Shown here in pieces: positions 1-8,146 of a stretch of DNA of 64,000 nt. A program made the position numbers and the translations under genes. Each line of letters opens with the position of its first letter. Position 1 is the stretch's first letter. The DNA comes from Thiorhodovibrio litoralis (GTDB lineage: Bacteria; Pseudomonadota; Gammaproteobacteria; Chromatiales; Chromatiaceae), in NCBI RefSeq assembly GCF_033954455.1, contig NZ_CP121473.1, forward strand, positions 4,636,501-4,700,500. The letters run 5' to 3'. The notes beneath the pieces are model-generated. The model saw only the letters and a list, made by a program, of their open reading frames with translations. It ran no database searches and was not told the DNA's origin.

Positions 1-21
1 CCGCCTTTATGGAGTAAATTG

Positions 22-30
22 GCACCCACC
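22..30. repeat. Left copy of 9-bp target-site duplication
   Basis: GCACCCACC lies directly outside the left inverted repeat and is matched exactly at 2838-2846 outside the right end. Joining the flanks here restores the presumed pre-insertion sequence upstream of trkH. Confidence 0.85.
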
Positions 31-43
31 CAGCCCTGACGCA
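31..43 (+). repeat. Left terminal inverted repeat of the IS
   Basis: CAGCCCTGACGCA is exactly inverted at 2825-2837. Similarity stops after 13 bases, so this is a short perfect TIR. Confidence 0.85.
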
Positions 44-232
44 CGACTTACCAGACCAAGGCGCTGGACCAGGAATTTCGAGAAGATTTCGCGCCGAGTG
101 GGGTGAAAACCGAACATTGGCGCCCGTGTGACGGAGCCTGCCGGAGAAAAAATCGCTGCCGCAGGACCTCTTGGCCATAGGGGGCCGCCGCCTGCGCTGT
201 GAGCAAGCGGTAGACTCCTGGCGATATTGAGC

Positions 233-1846
233 TCAGAGCAAGCGTAATCGAAACGGTCGTTGCAGGCGCTGCTCCACCTCTTGGGGATCGAGCCAAGGGC
301 CGGTGAGGGTATTGCGGATGAAGCCGATGGTGGCCTGCACCCCAAGCTGCACGAATAGCGCCGCGAGCGCCTTGGAGAAGCGTGCCAGGGTGTTGATCAG
401 ATGCGCCAGACGCATCAGCAAATGATAGCCCTTCATCGCGTTCCACTGCTTGGCGAAGGCATGTTCGTAGCCGTAGCCCTGGTGCTTTTCGACCAAAAAC
501 GCCCCTTCGATGCCCCAGCGGTAGCGCGCCCCGAGGTTGCAGCGGGTATGCACATTGAGCCGGCTGAGGGGGCGCGAGGAGAGCCAGACATGGCAGGCGT
601 GCTTGGTGATGATCTCCGCAGTCTTGGGGTCCACCACCTGCCAGTGTTCGTGGCAACTCACCACATGGACCTCAAGGAACTTCTTGCCATTGGGTCCATA
701 CTCGTAGCGAATCGCGTTGACCCACTGAAATTGCTGCTGGCGCTCGCCCCATGTCTGTTCGCAGCGATGCTCCGGGTGCTCGTGGGCCAAGCTGCGATAC
801 TCTTCCCAGACAGTTGGCAGCGAGCCATCCTTAAGCACGATCATAAAATCCCAGTGGTAGGAACGACAGCGTTCCATGATCGGGCCGTTGGCATAGAGCC
901 CATCGAGCAGCAGCATCACCGGCAGACGGGGAAAGGCGTTTTTGATGCGCTCGGCCAGACGGTGAAAGGCCTTGGTCTCGCAGTCCTGCTTGCGCTGCTC
1001 GCCCTGCTCTGGGGCAAACTCAAGGAACTCGCTCATCAACGGAATCACCATCCCGTTACGGAAGCACAGGCTCGCCTCCAGCACATAGACGTAGCACTGA
1101 TATTCCTGCTCCTCGTCGCTGTCGGGGTCCACCTTGGGACCGACACGGCGTTGGGATAAATGCTCATCCCACAGCACGGGAAAAGCGAGTTTCTGCGAGC
1201 CATCGATCCCGATGGGGTAACAGTTGTTGATCAGGTAACGCGAGAAGGCTTTGTTGCGGATCAGCCGCCGGACGAGCTCAAGATGCGCGTGGGCGATGGC
1301 GTTGACATCGATGCGCGCGAGCAGGCGAAACAGCGTATCGGCGTGAGGAAGGGCGTCGAGTTGCGGGAAGAGCAACCGCAGGTTGGCCTCGAACATCGGC
1401 CGGGTAAGCTCCCCATTGCTCGCGCGTCGTGAGCCATACTGAAACACAAACACCAGGATCCCATAGAGCATCAGGACGGTGAGTTTGTGTTTGACCTTCT
1501 TGGGGTGACGTGGATCGGGGATCTTGCCGAAGCGTTTGAGCAGGATCGGCAGCATCTGGCGCATGATCAAGATCAGTGTCGTCACCGCCTCGGTGCGCGC
1601 CGCGCGTTCCTCGGTGTTGTCGCGGAAAGGGCAGGTGCGATTGGACGGGGTAGCGCTCGGCGGCGGACTCAGTCCCGCTTCACGTTGCTGTTGGCGCAAG
1701 CGCTTGTGTTGGTCTTTTTTTTTCTCGCGTGCGCTTTGATCTCCTCGCGTCCCGGACGCCGGCTTGGCTTGCTCATCGCTCGTTTTGACCTCGCAGTTGA
1801 TGGGAGCACAACAGGGTTCGAAACTCCGCCTGCAAGGACTTGGCAA
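233..1846 (-). CDS. DDE transposase, IS4-superfamily type
   Basis: The 537-residue protein should catalyse cut-and-paste movement of the surrounding element. The acidic triad is visible: Asp215 in IDGSQ, Asp315 in LLLDGLYAN, and Glu447 in RYRWGIEGAF followed by Lys454, giving the R-x3-E-x6-K part of the IS4-type YREK signature. The first 90 residues are charged and low in complexity (KKKDQHKRLRQQQRE) and may be a DNA-binding tail, or may not be translated. The only upstream ATG, at 1846, overlaps the DUF4338 gene by 74 bp in the +1 frame, so translation is probably coupled or reinitiated. An internal Met near residue 95 is an alternative start. Roughly 200 bp of apparently noncoding sequence separates its stop from the left TIR. 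Confidence 0.85.
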   Translation of the reverse strand: MPSPCRRSFEPCCAPINCEVKTSDEQAKPASGTRGDQSAREKKKDQHKRLRQQQREAGLSPPPSATPSNRTCPFRDNTEERAARTEAVTTLILIMRQMLPILLKRFGKIPDPRHPKKVKHKLTVLMLYGILVFVFQYGSRRASNGELTRPMFEANLRLLFPQLDALPHADTLFRLLARIDVNAIAHAHLELVRRLIRNKAFSRYLINNCYPIGIDGSQKLAFPVLWDEHLSQRRVGPKVDPDSDEEQEYQCYVYVLEASLCFRNGMVIPLMSEFLEFAPEQGEQRKQDCETKAFHRLAERIKNAFPRLPVMLLLDGLYANGPIMERCRSYHWDFMIVLKDGSLPTVWEEYRSLAHEHPEHRCEQTWGERQQQFQWVNAIRYEYGPNGKKFLEVHVVSCHEHWQVVDPKTAEIITKHACHVWLSSRPLSRLNVHTRCNLGARYRWGIEGAFLVEKHQGYGYEHAFAKQWNAMKGYHLLMRLAHLINTLARFSKALAALFVQLGVQATIGFIRNTLTGPWLDPQEVEQRLQRPFRLRLL

Positions 1847-2690
1847 ACATCAGCTTGGGGCGGGTGTGGTAGGTTTTCCCCGGACGCACCAGGCCTCTGC
1901 CGCTGGTGCGTCCCAGCAGCGTCCAACCGGCGGCGCGGTAACAGCTGCCGCGAAAGCGCTCGGGGTCGACGAAGGTCTCCAGCAGCAGCGGGCGGTAGCC
2001 CCAACAGGCGTGCCAGTCCTCACCGATCTGCCGAGCCAGTTGCCCAAGCACATGACTGGCAAGATGGGGCACCTCAACGCCTGGGAAGATGAGAAAACGG
2101 CTGTTGTTGACCACCCAGGGCAGATTCGCCAGGCGCTGGCGCTCGCTCCACCCAATCCAATGGTCGCGCGCCGTCAGGGCTTTGGCGGCACCGCTCAGAA
2201 GCACGCAGCCCAGCCAATGCTCGCTGGATTCGATCAAGTAGCGTGCCCAATAGCCGAAGGGTTTTTTATAGCCCAGAGGATGACACTGCGCGAGGGCGTC
2301 ATTGAAGCGGTGCTCATCGGCTCGGTCACTGACCAGGCGCAGGTGCACCGGTGCAAGCGCCGACAGGGAACTCACCACGGATCGGCGCTGCCGGGGAGCG
2401 CGAGCGACCGGTGCGGCCCGCGCGTGCGGGCCGGGATGACTGAAGCGTTCATCCAGAGCCGGGCGGCGCAACTGCCCGGCCGCTTCCAGACGCGCGAGCA
2501 GCTTGGAGCAGGCCTGAAACTTTGGCCGGCCCGCGGGCGTGAGCCAATCGAGGTGTTCGCACAGGGTGGCAGTGAGCTCCGTGCGCGATAATCCGGGGAA
2601 ACGTTCGGCGAAGGTGCGAATGTAGGCCAGATCCTCGGGCGTGATGTCCCGACCTCCTTGCCGCCAAGTTGTTCGAGCTTCATCGTGCAT
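1773..2690 (-). CDS. DUF4338 (DruA-like) protein carried inside the IS
   Basis: The 305-residue protein has the DUF4338 hallmarks: HPLGYKKPFGYWARYLIESS, a central LTARDHWIGWS segment, and the C-terminal run ETFVDPERFRGSCYRAAGW with a following GRTSGRG. DUF4338 is the domain of DruA, a subunit of the Druantia anti-phage system, but its biochemical activity is not established. An N-terminal region (about residues 15-80) resembles a helical DNA-binding segment. The gene is upstream of, and overlaps, the transposase, and both lie between the element's TIRs. No druB-druE genes are nearby. It is therefore more likely a transposition accessory or passenger protein than a working defence subunit. The ATG at 2690 was chosen as the first in-frame start, and no strong Shine-Dalgarno sequence is seen. 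Confidence 0.82.
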   Translation of the reverse strand: MHDEARTTWRQGGRDITPEDLAYIRTFAERFPGLSRTELTATLCEHLDWLTPAGRPKFQACSKLLARLEAAGQLRRPALDERFSHPGPHARAAPVARAPRQRRSVVSSLSALAPVHLRLVSDRADEHRFNDALAQCHPLGYKKPFGYWARYLIESSEHWLGCVLLSGAAKALTARDHWIGWSERQRLANLPWVVNNSRFLIFPGVEVPHLASHVLGQLARQIGEDWHACWGYRPLLLETFVDPERFRGSCYRAAGWTLLGRTSGRGLVRPGKTYHTRPKLMFAKSLQAEFRTLLCSHQLRGQNER

Positions 2691-2824
2691 GCGCTGACAA
2701 TCTCTTCGCGGGAGTGACTCAGGATCGATTCTGGCATCACGCGCGGGCTTTGTCTAGCCGCTTTTGCGAAAACATTTTTTCCGCCCGCCCCTCAGGCCTT
2801 GCCACCTGTGGGGGCGAGTGGTTA

Positions 2825-2837
2825 TGCGTCAGGGCTG
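2825..2837 (-). repeat. Right terminal inverted repeat of the IS
   Basis: TGCGTCAGGGCTG is the exact reverse complement of 31-43. The stretch 2691-2824 between it and the DUF4338 start should hold the IS promoter. Confidence 0.85.
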
Positions 2838-2846
2838 GCACCCACC
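2838..2846. repeat. Right copy of 9-bp target-site duplication
   Basis: GCACCCACC abuts the right TIR and is identical to 22-30. It ends 32 bp before the proposed trkH start. Confidence 0.85.
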
Positions 2847-2878
2847 TCCTGAAGTCACCTTGGCCCGCCTGTCGATCT

Positions 2879-4324
2879 GTGCATTTCCTGCTGATTTCCC
2901 GCATTCTCGGACTCTTCGCGATGCTATTCAGCGCGACGCTAACGGCACCGATCCTGGTTGCCTGGATCTACCGCGAGCCGAGCATCGTCCCGTATTTGCA
3001 GCCGATGTTTGGCTCTTTCGTGCTGGGGCTGGCGCTCTACCTGGCCGGCCTGAAACGCGACTCGGGGCTGACGACGCGCGATGGCTTCCTGATCGTCACC
3101 CTGTTCTGGGTGCTGGTGAGCGTGCTCGGTGCCTGGCCTTTCATGGCCGCGCTGGTGCTGGGGCCAGTCGATGCCCTGTTTGAATCCGCTTCCGGCTTCA
3201 CCACCACCGGCGCCACGGTGATCGTCGATCTCGATCAACTGCCCCGGTCACTGCTGTTCTATCGCCAGCAGATTCAGTGGCTTGGCGGGATGGGCGTGGT
3301 GGTCCTCGGTCTCGCGGTCATTCCGATCCTGGGTATTGGTGGCATGCAGCTCTACCGCGCCGAAGCGCCCGGCCCGCTGAAGGACGAAAAGCTGACCCCG
3401 CGTCTTGCCAAAACGGCTCGCAGCCTGTGGTTGCTGTACCTGGTGCTCACCCTGAGCTGCGCGCTGTGTTACTGGCTTGCCGGCATGGATGGTTTCGACG
3501 CCATCGCCCATAGCCTGAGCACCGTCTCGACCGGGGGCTTCTCCACCCATGACGACAGCCTGGGCTACTTCGACAGCGAAGCCATTGAGATCGTCGCGGT
3601 GCTGTTCATGCTGCTCGCCGCAATCAACTTTGGCGTGCATTTCCTGGTCTGGATGCGGCGCGACCCGCGCCTGTATCTGCACGATCCCGAGGCGCGGGCC
3701 TTTCTGATCTTCGTGGCAGGGACCGTGCTCTTGGTGGGATTGATGCTCTGGGCTGACGACCACAGCGCCGGGCTGCATCTTAGTCTGCGCGGCGCGGCTT
3801 TCGAGGTGGTCTCGCTCGTGACCAGCACCGGCTATGGCATCGTCGACTACTCGGCCTGGCCGGATTTTCTGCCGATACTGCTGATCGTGATCAGCTTCGT
3901 CGGCGGTTGCGGCGGCTCGACCGCCGGCGGCATCAAGGTGGTGCGCGTGGTGCTATTGATGAAACAGGGGCTGCAGGAACTCAAGCGGCTGATCCACCCG
4001 CACGCCATCCTCAAAGTGCGGCTCGGTCATCGCGTGGTTGAAGCTGGGGTTATCCAGGCGGTCTGGGGGTATTTTGCCCTCTATATCGTTGTTTTCACCA
4101 TTATGAGCCTGCTGATGATTCATGCCGGCCTCGATCCCATCTCCGCCTTCGCTGCCGTTGCCACCAGCCTCAACAATCTCGGCCCCGGACTGGGCGAGGT
4201 GGCCTTGAACTTCGCCAGCGTCAGCGACAGCGGAAAATCCCTGGCCGTGATTGCGATGATTCTGGGACGGCTGGAAATCTTTACCATCCTGGTCATGCTG
4301 TCGCCGGAATTCTGGAGGCCCTGA
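2879..4324 (+). CDS. trkH: Trk system potassium uptake protein TrkH
   Basis: TrkH is the inner-membrane channel subunit that imports K+ together with the NAD-binding TrkA subunit. The four pore loops typical of the family are visible: GFTTTGATV, LSTVSTGGFSTHD, VTSTGYGIVD and TSLNNLGPGLGEV. The many hydrophobic segments match the usual membrane topology. I chose the GTG at 2879 because the resulting N-terminus (M/V-HFLLISRILGLF) aligns with the E. coli TrkH start and gives 481 residues, the usual length. The frame is open further upstream, but that part runs through IS sequence. The IS right end is only 41 bp upstream and no clear ribosome binding site precedes the GTG, so expression may be altered. 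trkA is not in the window. Confidence 0.92.
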   Translation: MHFLLISRILGLFAMLFSATLTAPILVAWIYREPSIVPYLQPMFGSFVLGLALYLAGLKRDSGLTTRDGFLIVTLFWVLVSVLGAWPFMAALVLGPVDALFESASGFTTTGATVIVDLDQLPRSLLFYRQQIQWLGGMGVVVLGLAVIPILGIGGMQLYRAEAPGPLKDEKLTPRLAKTARSLWLLYLVLTLSCALCYWLAGMDGFDAIAHSLSTVSTGGFSTHDDSLGYFDSEAIEIVAVLFMLLAAINFGVHFLVWMRRDPRLYLHDPEARAFLIFVAGTVLLVGLMLWADDHSAGLHLSLRGAAFEVVSLVTSTGYGIVDYSAWPDFLPILLIVISFVGGCGGSTAGGIKVVRVVLLMKQGLQELKRLIHPHAILKVRLGHRVVEAGVIQAVWGYFALYIVVFTIMSLLMIHAGLDPISAFAAVATSLNNLGPGLGEVALNFASVSDSGKSLAVIAMILGRLEIFTILVMLSPEFWRP

Positions 4325-4332
4325 GCGCGCAA

Positions 4333-6291
4333 TCAGCCCTGGCGGGGCGGTGCTTGATTGAGGATGTCGTCAACCACCGACAGCAGCCGCTCGACATTCA
4401 GGGGCTTGGTCAGATAGGCGGCAAAGCCGGCCTGCTTGCCGCGTTCACGCGCCTCGGGCATGGCCTCGGCGGTGACGGCAACCACCGGTATCTGGCGCGT
4501 CGCGGTGCGCTCGCGCAGCTGGTCTAGCACCTCATAGCCAGACATTCCCGGCAGCAGCAGATCGAGCAGGATGAGATCCGGCGGCTCACGGCGGGCGATA
4601 CGCAGGCCTTCTTCCGGCGTGGCGGCACAGCGAATGCAAAACTGCGGGCGGCGCGCGAACAGGCGCGTGACCAGCTCGGCATTGGCCTGATTATCCTCGA
4701 TGTAGAGCAACCTGCGCTGAACCGCCTGTTCATGGTCATGGCGCTGGGGCCGGGACTGGGGTTTGCCAGCCGTGGGCTCGTCCCCGCTAGCTTCGGGCTC
4801 GCACACGGGAAGCTCAAACCAGAAGGCACTGCCCACGCCCGGCTTGCTATCGACACCGATCTTCCCCTCCATCAGCCTGATGAACTCCTTGGCCACTGCG
4901 AGTCCAATGCCGGTCCCCGGGATTGCCGCGCGATCGGCATCCAGTCGCTCGAACGGGCGGAACAGGATCGCGCACTGCTCCCGCGACAGACCCGGGCCGG
5001 TATCCAGCACCTCCACCCGCACCTTGTCCTGAGCGCAGGCACAGTCGATGGTGACGTGACCATCGTCGCGGTTGAATTTGATCGCGTTGGAAATCAGGTT
5101 CAGCAGCACTTGCTTCAGGCGAATCTCATCAGCACGCACCCAAAGCTTGCCATGGGTTTCGCATTCCGTGATCAGCGCAATACCGCGGCTGCGCGCCAGG
5201 GGCATGGACAGCGAGACACTGCGCTCGATCACCTGAACCAGATCCACTGCTTTGGGGTAAAGCGCGACATGGCCGGATTCCAGCCGCGCTAAGTCCAGCA
5301 CCTCATCGATCAGCTGCAACAAATGCTGACCGGCGGCGAGGATTTCCTGCACGTTTTCGAGTTGGTCAGGAGATAGCCGGGGTTGCTCGTCGGTCTCAAG
5401 CAGCTGCGCGAAGCCGAGAATCGCATTCAGCGGGGTGCGCAGTTCGTGGCTCATGCGCGAGAGAAACTCCGACTTAGCGCGGTTGGCGCCTTCAGCCTGC
5501 TCCTTGGCGGCGAGCAACTGGCTGGTGCGCTCGCTGACGCGGTCCTCTAGCGCGTCGTTGAGATTGCGCAGCTCGCGCTCGCGTGCCGCGAGGGTGTCGA
5601 GCATCTCGTTGAAGCGACGCGCCAGGGCGGCAATCTCGTCATGGCCGCGCGCCAGGGCGCGGATTTGCGAGTCCCCCTGAGCCACGCCGCCGGCGACAGC
5701 GCACAGCGCCCACAGGCGGCGGGTCAGACGCGCACCAATCAGCCACGCCAGCAGGGAGCCGACCAGAATCGCGATCACGGAGTAGATCACGCCATCGCGA
5801 ACGACCACCGCCAGCTCCCGCTGCGTACCCTGCTGACCAATCCCGACCCGCACCCAGCCGACATGATGCTCACCAGCACGCACCGGGGCGGCGGCATCGA
5901 CCAGGGCCGCACCGCGCTGCAGAATGGCGCCCCGGACATCCGTGGGCAGATCGACCAGATAGCTGCCGCGGCGCGCGCGCTCGGTATGCGCCAGCACCTC
6001 GCCTTCGCGATCGGTCACCAGCGCGAAGCGCAGTTCCGGGTAGCGACGCTGGGCTTCGACGATCTCCTGCAGACCGGTTAGATCGCGCGCCAACAGCCAG
6101 CCGGCGGTTGAGGTGGCCAGGGTCCGCGCCAACGCCTGCGCCTGCTGAGTCTGCTGATTGAGCAGCATACGCTTCTGCCGCTCGGTGAGATCCCAGACAA
6201 ACAGACTCATCATCACCGCATGGACCAGTGCCACGCCGATGATCAGCTGCGCACGGACGTTTTTGAGAAAAGACAGTCGCGTCTTAGTCAT
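4333..6291 (-). CDS. Membrane hybrid histidine kinase with HAMP and receiver domain
   Basis: The 652-residue sensor kinase has a transmembrane helix at about 12-33, a periplasmic loop to about 165, a second helix at about 168-188, and a HAMP region to about 235. A coiled coil leads to the H-box [12 protein letters not shown] with phospho-acceptor His282. The ATPase domain shows an N-box ([12 protein letters not shown]), DTGPGLS and [12 protein letters not shown]-terminal receiver carries acceptor Asp577 in [10 protein letters not shown]. There is no HPt or output domain, so phosphate must pass to a protein elsewhere. Its start overlaps the end of the PhnD-like lipoprotein gene by 8 bp, indicating translational coupling and a shared sensory role. 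It converges with trkH, with an 8-bp gap. Confidence 0.93.
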   Translation of the reverse strand: MTKTRLSFLKNVRAQLIIGVALVHAVMMSLFVWDLTERQKRMLLNQQTQQAQALARTLATSTAGWLLARDLTGLQEIVEAQRRYPELRFALVTDREGEVLAHTERARRGSYLVDLPTDVRGAILQRGAALVDAAAPVRAGEHHVGWVRVGIGQQGTQRELAVVVRDGVIYSVIAILVGSLLAWLIGARLTRRLWALCAVAGGVAQGDSQIRALARGHDEIAALARRFNEMLDTLAARERELRNLNDALEDRVSERTSQLLAAKEQAEGANRAKSEFLSRMSHELRTPLNAILGFAQLLETDEQPRLSPDQLENVQEILAAGQHLLQLIDEVLDLARLESGHVALYPKAVDLVQVIERSVSLSMPLARSRGIALITECETHGKLWVRADEIRLKQVLLNLISNAIKFNRDDGHVTIDCACAQDKVRVEVLDTGPGLSREQCAILFRPFERLDADRAAIPGTGIGLAVAKEFIRLMEGKIGVDSKPGVGSAFWFELPVCEPEASGDEPTAGKPQSRPQRHDHEQAVQRRLLYIEDNQANAELVTRLFARRPQFCIRCAATPEEGLRIARREPPDLILLDLLLPGMSGYEVLDQLRERTATRQIPVVAVTAEAMPEARERGKQAGFAAYLTKPLNVERLLSVVDDILNQAPPRQG

Positions 6292-7441
6292 CCGCGTGAC
6301 CAGGCTGGCCCATCCCCGGCTGCTTCTGTGCGGCGGACGACGGCGCGGCGGATGACGGCGCGGCGGACAAGGGCGCGGCAGCCGGAGCGGTCACCGGACT
6401 GCTGCCCCCGGCAACCGGCGCCTCGACCGGGCGCACCTCGCGCTCGAAGCGATCGACGAACCCGCGCACCAGGCCTTGGTAGTCCGTATCTGTCGCCGGA
6501 TGAAAGCGCGCGGTTTCCATCGCCGCCAGAATCGCCGCGCCGCCCGCTGCCTGGTCCAGCTCCAGCAAGCGCGCGCGCAACGCGGTGCTGAAGGCCTCAG
6601 GCAACCGACGATGCACCATCACCGAGTTATTCATCAGCGGTTCGGTCTCCCACAGCACGGTCAGTTTGGCGGCCTCCTCGGGAAAGTCGCGCTGATACAG
6701 GCGCCAGGGCGGCGGCCAGGTGGCGCCGGCACCGGTCTCGCCAAGATAGACATTCATGATGGAGGATTCCTGCGAGCCGACATAAAGGTTCTTGATGTCC
6801 CGGTTCACATCCAGGCCCTGCTGGTGCAGGAAATACTGCGGCATGATGCAGGCAGCCAAGGCCGTCGGCGAGGGATAGCTGACCTTGTGCCCGCGCAGAT
6901 CAGCCACCTGCGCAATGCCGGAATCCACCCGCGCCAAAATCAGCCCTTTGAAGTCTTCCGCGTCCCCGGCCATGGCGATGACCCGATAGCCCGAGTCCAT
7001 CGCGATCAGCGTCTGCCATGGGTTCGGCAGCAGAATGTCCGGTGTCTGGGCGCGAATTTTCTTCTCATACGCCTGATAGTCGCGCGACGCCTCAAGCACG
7101 ATGCGCCCGTCCTCCAGCTGCGCGTTCAGATAGTCGACCAAGGGCTGGTAGGCGTCGATCAGCTTGCGCGGGTTGTGCAATGGGTGAATGGCCAGGCGAT
7201 AAACCGGCATGCCGTGCGCTGGCTCGGCGCGATATTCAAGCTCCGCGGGCGCATCGGATTCGCCACCGCAGGCCGCGAGCAGCAGCGCCACAAGGCACCA
7301 CAGCGCCAGGCGCCAGAAGCGAGCCACAGGCGGCGGAAAGGCATCCCGATGGACGTTCAGGCAAGAACTCAGGGGAGAGTAAAGCGGGGAGTCCGGCCGA
7401 ACATGGGGCGCGGGCGGAACGCACGGGCGCAGGCGGGTCAT
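6284..7441 (-). CDS. PhnD-like periplasmic binding lipoprotein (sensor partner)
   Basis: The protein belongs to the phosphate/phosphonate (PhnD/SsuA/transferrin-like) solute-binding superfamily. Visible features are [20 protein letters not shown], a central [13 protein letters not shown] and the later [13 protein letters not shown] lipobox LLAAC places the acylated cysteine at residue 58 from the ATG at 7441. That leader is long, and a GTG at 7325-7327 would give a normal 20-residue signal, so the start is uncertain. The C-terminus is an Ala/Ser/Pro-rich tail (about 45 residues). No ABC permease or ATPase is adjacent. The downstream hybrid kinase overlaps it by 8 bp, so I infer that the protein binds a ligand and presents it to the kinase rather than feeding a transporter. 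The ligand is unknown. Confidence 0.85.
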   Translation of the reverse strand: MTRLRPCVPPAPHVRPDSPLYSPLSSCLNVHRDAFPPPVARFWRLALWCLVALLLAACGGESDAPAELEYRAEPAHGMPVYRLAIHPLHNPRKLIDAYQPLVDYLNAQLEDGRIVLEASRDYQAYEKKIRAQTPDILLPNPWQTLIAMDSGYRVIAMAGDAEDFKGLILARVDSGIAQVADLRGHKVSYPSPTALAACIMPQYFLHQQGLDVNRDIKNLYVGSQESSIMNVYLGETGAGATWPPPWRLYQRDFPEEAAKLTVLWETEPLMNNSVMVHRRLPEAFSTALRARLLELDQAAGGAAILAAMETARFHPATDTDYQGLVRGFVDRFEREVRPVEAPVAGGSSPVTAPAAAPLSAAPSSAAPSSAAQKQPGMGQPGHADD

Positions 7442-7803
7442 AAGCGGATCACAGGTGCGGACATCTCACCTAAAGGTAGCCCAAGCTGACACTCCCTGCC
7501 GAACAAAGGCGCGAACGATCGCAAACATTCGTACCAGATCGCGCAATCAGACCTGTTGCACCGCCATACCCACACAAAAGTTGCGAATATGTGATAGCAC
7601 TCGCAGCCCGTTCGCTTGCACTCGAGTATTCTTTCATTACCGGGCCGCCCAGGATGACGGTCTTGTTACAGTGATGTAGGCACACCGCCCGGTAACCCGA
7701 AATATCTGCCAGCTCTGCCCCACCAACGAGACTTGTCTGTGCCACAGCAATCTCCCAAGAGCCAGCAGGTGACTGACTTTTTGGTTCTTGGGAGTACAGG
7801 ACG
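7442..7803. other. Intergenic region, 362 bp
   Basis: This region separates the divergent lipoprotein gene and the small ORF at 7804, so it must hold promoters for both. No convincing -35/-10 pair or known operator stands out. A strong inverted repeat at 7752-7794 is listed separately. Confidence 0.5.
7752..7794 (+). promoter_or_regulatory. Hairpin in the leader of the 97-residue ORF
   Basis: CTCCCAAGAGCCA (7752-7764) pairs with TGGTTCTTGGGAG (7782-7794) with one G-U or mismatch position and a 17-base loop. The 3' arm ends in GGGAG, just before the putative ribosome binding site (CAGG at 7797-7800) and the ATG at 7804. The hairpin could control translation or act as a terminator-like structure. 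No ligand class is recognisable. Confidence 0.5.
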
Positions 7804-8097
7804 ATGCGCAGATGGCTGATCAGACAGGACCGCCCCAACGGTGGCGTTCTGAGCTTTGCAGGAGATCCCGCGTTCGAGGCGCACTGGATGCTGAGCGAGG
7901 ACCCACCCACCGAGAATGCGCCGCAACCGGGCCCCGACGAGCGCTACTGGTTTCGCACCGGCGATGACGATGATGATCTGATCGTGCAGTTCTTCAACCT
8001 GCACTGGGAGGACACCCCGCCCAAGCCAGCGCTTGCGCGCCGGCTCATGGCCAAAGCGGTCATCGAAATCAACCAGATGATTGGCGAGCGGTTTTAG
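7804..8097 (+). CDS. Small hypothetical acidic protein
   Basis: This 97-residue ORF has no family I recognise. It is acidic (PGPDERYWFRTGDDDDDLIV) and has a short amphipathic C-terminal helix (RRLMAKAVIEINQMIGERF). There is no signal peptide or membrane helix, so it is probably cytosolic. It is taken as real because its codon use resembles its neighbours, a plausible ribosome binding site (ACAGG) lies 4 bp upstream of the ATG, and no better frame overlaps it. It stands alone, divergent from the lipoprotein operon and convergent with the AraC regulator. Confidence 0.6.
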   Translation: MRRWLIRQDRPNGGVLSFAGDPAFEAHWMLSEDPPTENAPQPGPDERYWFRTGDDDDDLIVQFFNLHWEDTPPKPALARRLMAKAVIEINQMIGERF

Positions 8098-8146
8098 AAC
8101 ACAATACCCGTCTAAAACCAAAGGCTGGTCGGACCGGGACAGAGAA

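Larger units (their letters stand above)
31..2837 (-). mobile_element. Complete insertion sequence carrying DUF4338 (DruA-like) and DDE transposase genes
   Basis: The element is bounded by perfect 13-bp inverted repeats: CAGCCCTGACGCA at 31-43 and its reverse complement at 2825-2837. It is flanked by a 9-bp direct repeat, GCACCCACC, at 22-30 and 2838-2846, the hallmark of transposition. The 2807-bp interior holds two overlapping minus-strand genes: a DUF4338/DruA-like protein first, then a transposase with an IS4-type R-x3-E-x6-K signature. Intact ends, target duplication and open frames suggest a recent and possibly active insertion. The right end lies 41 bp upstream of the trkH start, so the insertion probably cut trkH off from its native promoter. 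I cannot name the IS family. The 9-bp duplication and the signature fit the IS4 superfamily. Confidence 0.88.

Noticed and set aside
1773-2690. Complete Druantia anti-phage system
   Set aside because: Only a DruA-like DUF4338 gene is present. No DruB, DruC, DruD or DruE lies within the IS or nearby, and the SNF2 gene at 15887-19069 has a SWIM partner rather than Druantia neighbours.
7470-7910. 146-residue minus-strand ORF across the lipoprotein leader region
   Set aside because: It overlaps the small ORF and the hairpin and shows no domain or codon signal.
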